Origin: Multifurca ochricompacta
Taxonomy: Eukaryota > Basidiomycota > Agaricomycetes > Russulales > Russulaceae
Assembly (NCBI GenBank): GCA_022496185.1
Contig: WTXG01000498.1
Location: 1 to 17,712, forward strand
Direction of reading: 5' to 3'
DNA length: 17,712 nucleotides
Position numbers and translations under genes: made by a program. Every line of letters begins with the position of its first letter. Position 1 is the first letter of the stretch. A model generated the notes under the pieces. The model worked only from the letters and a program-made list of their open reading frames with translations, made no database searches and was not told the origin of the DNA. Shown piece after piece: positions 1 to 8,089 of this stretch.

Positions 1-30
1 TGGATATCGCGGCGTTCCCGTTCATGCAGA
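1..30 (-). repeat. Segment X, left copy (inverted repeat of 7753-7782)
   Basis: Bases 1-30 are the exact reverse complement of 7753-7782, and weaker similarity continues to about base 50. The homology may extend beyond the left edge of the window. Read on the - strand it corresponds to the small exon described at 7725-7871, but just upstream this copy is one base shorter, which breaks the matching frame. A + strand frame is also open from base 2 to a TGA at 134-136 (44 codons from the edge). It cannot be told which strand, if either, is coding. Confidence 0.85.
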
Positions 31-592
31 AGTTACCGAATTGGATATGGCTTTGCAGCTGTTGGCTGAAGAGGCTATGCGACAGGAATGGCGCGGACCA
101 GCAATGTGGGGATCTCGAGTGAGCGAAGGGATTTGATTTGGGGAGAAGAGAGGTTGTAGTTAGGCATTAGCATATTCAATTTCAAATTATATGGTTTCAT
201 TTGAGCATTCTGCTGGCGCTCGTCAACTTGAAGTGACTTAGTATTTAAATGGTGCATCGTGTATGTATCACTGTATCCATACACTTTTTCGGCCGCGGGG
301 AGCCGAGTGAGTGCCAGTGCGATCTCCGAAGTAGTATTGATATTTTTCTTCGCTTCGCGGAGAGCCCAGTACCCGGGCGGCGTCGCTCTTCTCCTTACCG
401 ACGCACACGCACCGGGTCAACACCGCCTGTGTTGCTCTCCCCTACTTTCTTTCTATAAGATGGCATTTCATTCCTCTCTTTCTCCTTTCTCTTCAAAGAT
501 CACTTTCCATTGAAATTATCGCGATCCGAAATGGCCAACGAGTCCTCAGCCGTAGCCCTGCCTTCCCAACATGTTGGTCAGTCAGCCCCCTC

Positions 593-603
593 ACACAATA
601 TCT
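593..603 (+). repeat. Direct repeat (putative target-site duplication), left
   Basis: The 11-bp sequence ACACAATATCT is repeated exactly at 977-987 on the far side of the T-rich tract. The undisturbed homologous intron contains a single copy. Confidence 0.7.
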
Positions 604-615
604 GGTCTTTTTTTT

Positions 616-700
<85 letters not shown>

Positions 701-976
701 TTTTTTTTTTTTTTATTTTTTTTTTTTTTTTTTTTTATTTTTTTTTTTTTTTTTCATTTTTTTTCAATTTTTTTTTTTTCATTTTTTTTCATTTTTTTTC
801 ATTTTTTTCATTTTTTTCAATTTTTTTTCATTTTTTTTCATTTTTTTCATTTTTTTTTTTTTTCTTTTTTTCAATTTTTTTTTCTTTTTTTTTCATTTTT
901 CTTATTTTTTTCTTATTTTTTCTTATTTTTTCTTATTTTTTCTTTTTTCTTTTTTCATTTAATTTCTTTTTTTTTA
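604..976 (-). mobile_element. T-rich (poly(A)-like on - strand) insertion with direct-repeat flanks
   Basis: About 370 nt consist almost only of T. The left part (608-697) is nearly pure T. The right part has periodic A and C, giving units like CATTTTTTTT and then TTCTTATTTT. An exact 11-bp direct repeat, ACACAATATCT, flanks it at 593-603 and 977-987. The homologous intron of the second gene copy (8887-8941) has this motif once (as ACATAATATCT) and no T-tract, so it shows an empty-site state. That pattern fits target-site duplication by insertion of a poly(A)-rich cDNA on the - strand. Slippage expansion of a short T-tract is an alternative that explains the direct repeat less well. No body of a retroelement other than the A/T tract is visible. 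Confidence 0.55.
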
Positions 977-987
977 ACACAATATCT
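977..987 (+). repeat. Direct repeat (putative target-site duplication), right
   Basis: Second copy of ACACAATATCT, directly after the T-rich tract. Downstream sequence resumes alignment with the other gene copy, apart from a 5-nt deletion. Confidence 0.7.
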
Positions 988-2291
988 TGACCGTCATTCC
1001 ACAGGTCCTGCCTCCCGACATACATTCAGGTCAGATGAACGATCACTAGATGGCCCCTACCCATCTGTGAACTATCTCAATTACCCATCTTCTCTGGCCC
1101 ATTACACCGCCAATGCGGGGGTGTATAATGGCCCACCACCTCCAGTCACGGTCAGTGGTCGTCAATCTCTGTACACCATTGGGCCACTTTCATTGATGAT
1201 CTCTTTCTTTCAAAGGGTCCTATGGAACCGTACACATATCAAGGGAACCATTGTGCCGGTTACCTCCTTTCGGGACTGTCCAACACTTCCCTGTCGCTCC
1301 TGGCCCATCTCAAGTGGGATACAATGTTCCGTTGGGTCCTGTATGTGCCTCCCTTTTTATCTCTTCACATAGTGTGGATAACTGAGTATCCAATCCAAAC
1401 CACAGATGATTCCGAATGACAGCGTGGTCGGTTGGGTACCTCCTCCACCGAACGTAGCTGGTCCCTCTCGAGAGATTCCCAATTCTAACCCAGTCTCATC
1501 CGAAATGATTGCAGAGGATGAGTTGAAACGTCTTGCTCGTCGGTATCTTCAAAACCCTGAATCGCGTGTGGATAGGGTTCGGATGAGACAGAGCGGCTCT
1601 GGTCGTTTCAAGGTGATATCATGCTCGAGATAGACAACCTAGTTTGAGTTCGCGGTGAGGGCTGAGGTGGAGGGGGATTGGGTCTGGTTGGGGTGCTAGC
1701 TGATAAGTGATTGTTATGTGGATGTTATGATGTTTTGGTAGAGTAATAAGGGAGGTTAACGAATCAAGTGCTACGCGTTCCTGCTTGCAATGAAGCAAAG
1801 CGGCCGGAAAGTCTCGACGCGGCCCAGGTACTAACTGTTTTGGAGACGTACAAAATTGAGAGAATGATTGATATGCAATATGCTACTACCTAAAATGCTC
1901 CAATGCTCGGTCGGACTAGAGGCATAACAGAGTGAGAAGTGTCTTGATATATTTGGAGGAGGGTCAGAAGGGAAAAGCTAAGGAAAGTCTTACACTTTTC
2001 CTCTTTTTTTTTTGAAATCGACCCTATTCGCACTTCAGGGCCTTGCCCAAATCGCATGGCTACTACAGGGACATAATAGCTACTAGAGAGAACACAGGTG
2101 GAGTGTTGAAGTTAATTACAATGAGTGAAAAAACCCCAAGGGGAAAATAAGTTCGGGTGAGAGAGTGGATTAAAAAAAAAGATACAGTTACACCTTTCCT
2201 TTCCTTTCCCAACCCCAAGGGCCTCGAGGTTACGGGTGGACGACAGATTGGCGACGAGTTGTGTCTCAGTGTGCAGTGAGTGTATCAGACA

Positions 2292-2344
2292 AGGTCAGGT
2301 TAGGTCAGACCAGGTCAGGTCAGGTCAGTGTCAGGTCAGGTCAT
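2292..2344. repeat. (AGGTC)n microsatellite
   Basis: About eight imperfect copies of the pentamer AGGTC are followed by a short (TCA)n run. The pattern resembles hormone-receptor half sites, but fungi lack such receptors, so it is best read as a simple repeat. Confidence 0.85.
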
Positions 2345-2525
2345 CATCATCAAGCATCAAATTCTTCATTCACACTTTCTTTTTCATTTTTGAGTTGTTG
2401 CAATGGTTCGGTTTAATGGTTCGAACTGAAATTGTACCTTAAGAACAAGATCCGAACTTAGGGCGGTAAAGGTGACCGTTGTGGATAGGTTAAATTGACG
2501 TCATAACCGCAAAGATGAGACCTAT

Positions 2526-2545
2526 TAAGATAAGATAAGATAATA
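2526..2545. repeat. (AAGAT)n short repeat
   Basis: Three to four copies of TAAGA/AAGAT lie in A-rich DNA. They create several GATA words that could bind GATA factors, but no function can be assigned. Confidence 0.6.
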
Positions 2546-2691
2546 TTTGAGATTATTTTTTTACTTGGACTGAAAGAGACTTGAAAACGGTTTGGTCGAA
2601 CTTTATTAATTGTGGGAAGGATTTGATGACGTTTATTTAAAATTTGATCCGATCATTAAATAAAAAATAAATAAATTCACTGACCGTGGCA

Positions 2692-3737
2692 ATGTTGGTT
2701 GACACAGCGAGGAAAGAAAGGAGAAGGGAAGACGCGTAAGTCTCAGATCATTCAATTCAATTCAATTCAAATTCAATTATAATAGTCTTAATTTCTTTTA
2801 TCATTCAAATGCAGTCATTTCACGGCCATCGCGGATAACACCCCCTCGTGTTGCGCCGCAGCTTCCTTTGCATCAACCACAGCAGTGAGCTTTGTGCACC
2901 TTGATTCCAACACCCTCGAGACCACAGTAGGTGCGGTGCATCTATTCTCTAACAATATTTTTCTTGAACCAATCCTTTTCAGTTGACCCGGCTACGTCCA
3001 TTGAATTCCCCACTATCCTGCAAATACCATCGAAAGGCGCTCTGCCGGAATTCACGCTTATCGGTGTCGGCGTGCGCGTCGTGTCTTTCTTGAAAATCAA
3101 GGTCTATTCTGTCGCATTTTATGCTGATCTTTCTAACCCTAATTTAAAGGTCGCTGCTCACTTTGAGACTACCACATTGCTTTCCTGACATTGGTTTAGA
3201 TACCACCTTCAACGAGTCCGGAAGAGAAGGTGAAATATTTCATCCGCAATACGGCATACACCCTTCGCATAAGTGAGCAGTCTGGTCTTTTTCCTCTACC
3301 TAAATAAATCCCCTCTCTAGTTCCTACGCGCAATACATCGTACACTCACCTCCGGGATGCATTTGGGCGAATTCTACAAGCGCGGCAACGCCTCGCTTAC
3401 GAAGACGGAGACCTATCCACGGACGAGTAACTCGCGCTCCAAGCCCCTATTTCCCAGGTCAAGACCATGTTCCCCAACGTGCCATTCACGAAAGACACAC
3501 CATTGGACATCGTTCTCACCTCTCCAGATCCGAAGAAGCCTCGCGCTCTGATCATACGAGACCTTGGTGCAATCCAAAATGAGTGGGTGGCGCGGGAATT
3601 TGTCCTTTTGTACTTTGACGGGCAAGGCAACAGTCCCGCTGTATGTTTCTTTGTCAATGTCATTCCACATTGTATCTAATTCTGACATGGATTTGCAGCT
3701 TAAACAGTCTGTCTTTGATAGGGTTGCGCAACTTTGA
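2692..3737 (+). CDS. AIM18: Chalcone-isomerase-like protein (AIM18/AIM46 family), interrupted by one in-frame stop
   Basis: Exons by splice sites and phase: 2692-2735, 2815-2930, 2983-3149, 3200-3272, 3321-3640 and 3699-3737. Together they give 253 codons including the stop. Recognition rests on the block FTLIGVGVRVVSF...KVYSVAFYADLSNPNLK, then PTRNTSYTHLRDAF, RALIIRDLGAIQNEWVA and the C-terminus LKQSVFDRVAQL. These are typical of the fungal chalcone-isomerase-like family that includes yeast mitochondrial Aim18 and Aim46. The family shares the plant CHI fold, but no enzymatic role is established for most fungal members. An in-frame TAA lies at 3428-3430 in a loop after LSTDE, where relatives usually have an acidic residue. 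Coding sequence continues perfectly after it, so this is a recent nonsense mutation, a sequencing error or readthrough. The first exon (ATG 2692) is the least certain part. Confidence 0.88.
2751..2778. repeat. (TTCAA)n microsatellite in intron 1 of the CHI-like gene
   Basis: Four to five copies of TTCAA lie within the proposed first intron (2736-2814). Confidence 0.8.
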
Positions 3738-4522
3738 GCGTATTCACGATCCAGATAGAGAAACGGCATGTGCTGTATGCCCCCACTTAGGCATCGTTTT
3801 GCAGACGTCATATTACACCCCATTCATCCGTCAGGGGGCCTCGTTTGGTGGTTCTTTCAGAAAGATCCAGCTATCATATCATCTCTGAGCGCTTTTACGG
3901 GCCACATCAACCTTCGCGAGGATGTAGTCCGTATTACTGCATTTTGGCGTCAGAAACAACGTTCACGGTGTGTCCTTTCTGAGCACACCACGTCGAGAAC
4001 TTCTGCTGTTTTAAGAGGAGCTGCGAAATTGGCGATTACGTCTGTCATTTCTGCGTGAATCACCGTTGGAGCATCTACTCAGCCATCTATCTATCATGTT
4101 CAAGAACATGAAAATCTATTGGACCAGCAATCTTTAACTTTAAACAGTGTCATTCTCCTTGTCCACCCCCTACAGCTGGGCTTACGATAGAGACCTCGTC
4201 ACTCGTCGCCAGTTCGTGTATATGAGGTGAGTTGATCTTGGCCTTGTCCCCCAAAATAGCTTGTGAACGACTTGGTGTGTATCTCGTCAGGCAGGGAATC
4301 ACCATCCGACTTCTGCTGCAGTGCAGAGCATTGTGCTCCTCAGGAAGGAGTATCACATGAAGCGCGTGGAATCGATTTGGGGCAGTGGTATGATTGGTTG
4401 TGTGGATATTGCATGGATCGTGATTACAATTTAAAGGGTCACCCTTAAATCACCAATGTAATAATGTAAACCGTTTACAACGTGATCATGACGTGAAGTG
4501 AACCCTCGTCATTTACAGATGG

Positions 4523-4978
4523 TTAAGACCGCGTATTCTCAGGCAAACGCAAGGGTATAATGCTGGCTTCCCCCGCTACCAGTGAAAACGGTCTCTTGCT
4601 GGGTGTGGCGCTGCTAGAGAAGTCCGTTGACCCTTGGAAGGCAACGGTGGTGTTGCTGCCAGATGACACCTGTTTACCCGGCCGTCTATACGTCAATAAA
4701 TCAAAAGCGTATAGTCCGGACGCCAAATCACAGCAGAGAATGTGGATGGAGAAACTCCACTTCTGCACGTTCACGTGCCACTCGAGACGCCACAGCTGCC
4801 TTTCGATGTCTGTAGGGTGTAACTTGACGTCGTGCCGGAAATGGTGAAGGTGGCTGGCGTCTGCACTGACCAGGTTTGCCTGCAGTAAGGATCCCGCCAA
4901 TAGGGCCAGAACTCGTAACAACACTGATTGTGGCTCTAGTTGGAAGACTTGTAGCAGGCTTAGCAGGGATTTTAGCAC
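4523..4978 (-). CDS. Possible gene remnant, unrecognised (weak)
   Basis: A 151-codon - strand open frame starts with a hydrophobic Leu-rich stretch that could be a signal or membrane segment, followed by a Ser/Thr-rich tail. A second - strand frame over 4880-4982 reads as a Ser/Thr/Pro-rich segment with TSSGPIGGI, resembling the juxtamembrane part of fungal single-pass glycoproteins. The + strand is also open over much of the region. The true frame cannot be decided and no family is recognised. It is reported only as the best open stretch here. Confidence 0.18.
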   Translation of the reverse strand: MLKSLLSLLQVFQLEPQSVLLRVLALLAGSLLQANLVSADASHLHHFRHDVKLHPTDIERQLWRLEWHVNVQKWSFSIHILCCDLASGLYAFDLLTYRRPGKQVSSGSNTTVAFQGSTDFSSSATPSKRPFSLVAGEASIIPLRLPENTRS

Positions 4979-5071
4979 GCAACAGCGAAATTAAGGGTTG
5001 ACAAGGCCTACGGAGGTGGTGGTAGGACTTCCGGTAGAACTAGTTGTAGGGCATAACACGAGTCACACCGC

Positions 5072-5136
5072 GGGTAATTTTACACACACCGCACCCGTAA
5101 CCCGTCACACAGTAATCCTGCGGGTTTCTGCGGGTT
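5072..5136. repeat. CGGGT/ACCCG-rich patch, left of RNase T2
   Basis: Five copies of CGGGT or its complement occur within about 65 nt, with ACACCGCGGGT near 5074. The same 11-mer recurs inverted as ACCCGCGGTGT near 7047. A similar patch lies on the other side of the RNase T2 gene. Confidence 0.65.
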
Positions 5137-5619
5137 TTATTTAAAAGTCACGTGTTGGCACACTGTGGTGGTGTACCTACCAGATAGAAACCGCAGATAT
5201 CATACTACAATATGTACAATAGGAAGGAAGAGAAAGGCGAGAGACTGTTGATGTGGTGGTAACAACGTTCGGAATCTCCGGGTTGGGTAAATCATGGTAG
5301 CAACTTATTTTTGGGCTCGTCTTAAAACTAAACTCAACTAATCACACATGGACGAACGCAAGCACACACCTTCTCTGACAGCGTTGACAGATTCATGACC
5401 GAGGTTTATTCCTTAGGTGGGCGTATCACCGGAGGCACGCGCATATGTATTTCCCGCGGTTTTCAAAGACGATTGTCAGGTTCTACGCCCTACCTCACGA
5501 CATCTTGCTTCAACAAACCAACCATGGGATGTAACCGCGTGCACTGTCGAGTTTACCATGTGCAACATTGAAACGTTCCACACGATGGTAAGAAGTGTCA
5601 CCGACCCCCTTTTACCGCA

Positions 5620-5625
5620 TATAAA
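5620..5625 (+). promoter_or_regulatory. TATA box for RNase T2 gene
   Basis: TATAAA lies 50 nt upstream of the RNase T2 start codon, a plausible core promoter position for a highly expressed secreted enzyme. This is inferred from position and motif only. Confidence 0.5.
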
Positions 5626-5675
5626 GCTTGATAGTGGTATGCTAACGACAAAGCGCTCCATATCCTGCAGGCACG

Positions 5676-6915
5676 ATGTTTACACTCTTCGCTGCCCTCG
5701 TCAATGTAGCAGTCACTTTAGTGTCTGCACAAGGCCTCGTATCAGCCGATATGGGTCATCTCTTTGACAAGCGATTGTCATCGGGCTGCAGCCCATCCGG
5801 GCTAGCCTCGTGTAGTACCCCAATTCCGTCGAACCTTTGCTGCTTCGAGTCTCCTGGAGTACGTTGTTTCAGATACTCTTTCTTCTCCCTCACTCACCTC
5901 GCGGGATACTAACGCATCAATTAGGGTTTGATACTCCAAACACAGGTGCGTTAAGAGATCGCTCGAATAAACTGCGTAAGATCGAACGCGATTAGTTCTG
6001 GGATACGAACCCGTCCACTGGACCCAGTAACAGCTGGACAATTCACGGTTCGTGTGTTGTCATGGCCTAGGCCCTTTTGTTTGCTAATTGAGGAGACTAG
6101 GTCTTTGGCCGGACCAGTGCGCATGTTCGCTATTAATAACGGGAAGTCGTCTGATCTGAGTGCTTCTGCAGCTGCGATGGCACCTTTTCCACGAACTGCG
6201 ATCCGAGCCGTGATTATACTAACATTGCTGGAGTGCGTTCTCTGCCTTTGGTCACTCCACTGTCTAACGCGTGGTGAATTCAGCTTTTGACCAGTCAAGG
6301 CGCTAGTAATACGCTGTCATTCATGCAGCAATTTTGGGTCGACATCAATGGCCAGAATGAGCAATTTTGGGAGGTACGGCCCCGCTGGCATTTCATGACG
6401 CCTTCACTCATGGCCTTTCAGCATGAGTGGGCAGCCCACGGGACTTGCTACAGCACCCTGCAAACTTCTTGCCTTCCCTCTGGCAGTCCCCAAGGAGCAG
6501 AGGCAGTCGCCTATTTCCAGCGAGTCGTGGCGTTGTTTCAGACCCTTCCCACATACAACTGGCTTGCATCGCAAGGCATCACTCCCAGCACTACTCAGAC
6601 ATACACGCTGGCCCAGCTGACTAGCGCGCTGAAGACTGCATCTGGAGTTCGTTAAGATCTTTCTTTCTGCCTCAATGCTTTCACTGATTGCGCCTATTCA
6701 CAGTTTACACCGACCCTCGGGTGCTCCGGGTCTGCGATCAATCAGATAAGCTGGTATTTCCACCTCTCGGGCTCACTCTTTGACGGACAATTCATCCCGA
6801 TCGGTGAGAGGACAGATTCCGCAACACATGGGCATCATGCTGATAGACGTCAACCTCAGACTCTCCTAAACAGAGTACGTGTGCATCAAGCGGCCTCACG
6901 TACCCTCCAAAGTAA
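5676..6915 (+). CDS. Secreted ribonuclease T2
   Basis: Exons 5676-5858, 5925-5945, 5996-6047, 6101-6116, 6172-6232, 6284-6373, 6422-6646, 6704-6803 and 6860-6915 give 267 residues with all phases consistent. RNase T2 enzymes cut single-stranded RNA through 2',3'-cyclic phosphates, normally in the secretory path or outside the cell. Residues 1-19 form a signal peptide, and Lys32-Arg33 is a likely Kex2 site. A Cys-rich start (CSPS...NLCC) leads into catalytic motif CAS1, WTIHGLWPD (His85), and CAS2, FWEHEWAAHGTC (His142, Glu143, His147). At the position of the usual CAS2 lysine (HEWxKHGTC) there is alanine 146. The mature protein ends SGLTYPPK, with a short Cys-containing tail. Exons of 21 and 16 nt surround CAS1. 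There is no frameshift or stop. CGGGT-rich patches lie on both sides. Confidence 0.95.
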
Positions 6916-7035
6916 GGCTCCCCTGTCACAGTAAGTCGTAGTTTTACTTCTGCGCATGTTGTGGCACTTCCCATAAGCTCTGGATGACGAAAGCCAACTG
7001 ACGTCCACATGCAGGTTACAACTAAGGCATACCAT

Positions 7036-7155
7036 GGGTGCGGGTAAACCCGCGGTGTGTGGTACACGGGTTTCACGGATACAGGTACGGTGTGAATTCT
7101 TAGCACCCGTGGCAATACCGTACCCGTAGTCGCGGTGTCACGGGTTGGCGCGGGT
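7036..7155. repeat. CGGGT/ACCCG-rich patch, right of RNase T2
   Basis: About seven copies of CGGGT or ACCCG lie in 120 nt on both strands, including GGGTGCGGGTAAACCCGCGG. It partly mirrors the left patch at 5072-5136 in inverted orientation. It may be subterminal repeats of a transposon or a local GC-rich simple repeat. Confidence 0.65.
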
Positions 7156-7168
7156 TTGTACTTGTATA

Positions 7169-7197
7169 TGATGTAGATGTAAGTTACATCTACATCA
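7169..7197. repeat. Perfect 14-bp inverted repeat with 1-nt spacer
   Basis: TGATGTAGATGTAA (7169-7182) and its exact reverse complement (7184-7197) are separated by a single G. It lies directly after the right CGGGT-rich patch. Related GATGTAGAT words recur near 14163-14188. Confidence 0.9.
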
Positions 7198-7527
7198 GCA
7201 ACAATATGATGATAAGACGACTTAATGTCGGCTCGTTGACTTTCACTGCTATGAGTTAGTATTTGCGCTCTGGGTTGATCTTCTGCGAACTCCTTTGGAC
7301 TGCGTCATGATTGTCGTCCTTTGACTCCATGGGAACTGTGATGCCACTAATCATGTTTGCTGTTAGGTATCAACTACATTTGCCGCTTAGTCCCTCTGCA
7401 ATTGTCAGGTGACACGTGATCTACCCTCTCAACAGTGGTCCCAAAATGCGTATCATCCACATCCAGTATAAGATCAAGCTACTTACTTACCTTTCACTCC
7501 AGTCTTTCCAACCTCATCTCTCACTTC

Positions 7528-7871
7528 ATGCCTAAATCACCTATTCTCCACTCACCCTCACTCCTCTCTATTACCTCAAGCACCACACAGGCTGCCAAGA
7601 AGGCTGTGAAGTTGGTCAAACATGCTGTCAAACATGGTGCTACTGCGTAATCGTCTATCTATCCTCAACCATCTCATCTTTCCAAAGCAAACACTTTTGT
7701 CCACTCGAAATCTCTACATCTCAGGTCTGCGCCATATCCAACTTCGGCAAATTCTGCATGAACGGGAACGCCGCGATATCCAGCCCGGATGCATATATCC
7801 GTAGTCACCCCTACTCATACCGCGACACAAACCCACCAGCGCTGCCGTCGCCATCCGTGGGGGTAACATAG
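7528..7871 (+). pseudogene. Small gene remnant containing segment X
   Basis: A first open stretch at 7528-7650 begins MPKSPILHSPS and is rich in Lys, Val and Ala (QAAKKAVKLVKHAVKH). A GTAATC at 7650 and an AG at 7723-7724 could bound an intron, but joining them does not keep the best downstream frame. The second stretch, 7725-7871, reads NFGKFCMNGNAAISSPDAY and ends at TAG. It contains the 30-bp block repeated inverted at the left window edge. TATAAG lies upstream near 7468. No family is recognised. The broken join and the second damaged copy suggest a decayed repeated gene, perhaps of transposon origin. Confidence 0.33.
7753..7782 (+). repeat. Segment X, right copy (inverted repeat of 1-30)
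   Basis: This 30-bp block is exactly complementary in reverse to bases 1-30. It sits next to the right copy of the duplicated Pro-rich gene, as the left copy sits next to the pseudogene, but on the opposite side of it. That suggests a formerly tandem or repeatedly rearranged unit. Confidence 0.85.
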
Positions 7872-8089
7872 TAGTGAGTTCTGGCCTGACTGCAGCGAAT
7901 TTAGGGAAGTGGAAGAGGACTTGCTTCATGGAGTGTAGAGTACAACGATTGGGCGTCACACACATGGACAAGTGAGTGGAATGCGCCCGGACGGGACTTG
8001 ATGCAGCACACGCCATCCAGTAGCCGCGTAAAGAGACACGTCGGTTTATCATTCTTATCATGTCCGGAAGCCACGCTCGCTTCTCTGAT

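Larger units (their letters stand above)
531..1633 (+). pseudogene. Degraded copy of the Pro-rich hypothetical gene at 8232-8989
   Basis: This is a + strand copy of the - strand gene at 8989-8232, aligned through all four exons. Exon 1 starts at ATG 531, exon 2 near 1005, exon 3 near 1185 and exon 4 at 1406. Relative to the other copy it lacks two bases at the end of exon 1 and one base early in exon 2, which together restore frame. The AG acceptor of intron 2 is lost near 1180 (TTGGG replaces TCAGA). One C is missing near 1265 in exon 3, shifting the frame. One base is missing near 1615, so the end differs and stops at 1633. Intron 1 holds the T-rich insertion. An alternative acceptor near 1216 could bypass the lost AG, but the exon 3 shift remains. 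Function is unknown in either copy, and it is most likely a pseudogene. Confidence 0.75.
445..1790 (+). repeat. Left arm of inverted duplication (partner 8090-9085)
   Basis: Sequence from the TATAAGATGGCATT motif near 454 through the gene and about 150 nt of 3' flank matches the reverse complement of 8090-9085. Identity is high in exons, introns and 3' flank, and fades near 1785. Beyond that the two loci diverge. Because introns and flanks are shared, this is a DNA-level duplication rather than retroposition. Confidence 0.85.
1791..2691. other. Gene-free interval with microsatellites
   Basis: No convincing coding exon was found on either strand. The interval holds the short tandem repeats listed separately and A/T-rich sequence just upstream of the CHI-like gene. 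Confidence 0.6.
3738..5619. other. Gene-poor interval between CHI-like and RNase T2 genes
   Basis: No exon could be tied to a known family. Open frames on both strands are short. It includes a - strand frame at 4523-4978 and a CGGGT/ACCCG-rich patch near 5072-5136, both listed separately. It may be decayed transposon or gene debris. Confidence 0.5.
6916..7434. other. Intergenic region after RNase T2
   Basis: No coding exon was found. It holds the second CGGGT/ACCCG patch and the palindrome described separately. Confidence 0.55.

Noticed and set aside
2..136. Open + strand frame entering from the left edge (starts GYRGVPVHAE)
   Set aside because: The related block at 7753-7782 reads better on the other strand, and there is too little sequence to call a gene.
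510..990. Long poly-phenylalanine open frames on the + strand
   Set aside because: They are translations of the T-rich tract inside an intron and have no protein-like composition.
2292..2344. AGGTCA direct repeats as nuclear-receptor response elements
   Set aside because: Fungi do not have the metazoan nuclear receptors that use them, and the run is a pentamer microsatellite.
2405..2425. GGTTCGAA words resembling a tRNA B box
   Set aside because: No A box, acceptor stem or anticodon arm can be folded around them.
3768..4058. + strand open frame after the CHI-like gene
   Set aside because: No recognisable domain or supporting splice sites. It overlaps the CHI-like 3' flank and has the composition of non-coding DNA.
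4433..4450. Imperfect palindrome around TAAAGGGTCACCCTTAA
   Set aside because: Short and not exact, with no repeat partner or flanking structure.
4560..4847. + strand open frame of 95 codons as a gene
   Set aside because: The - strand is equally open over the same bases, and neither reading matches a family known to me.
4880..4982. Second RNase T2 copy on the - strand, suggested by a similar LVSAD after a hydrophobic start
   Set aside because: No CAS1 or CAS2 motif or Cys pattern follows, so the similarity is limited to a signal-peptide-like stretch.
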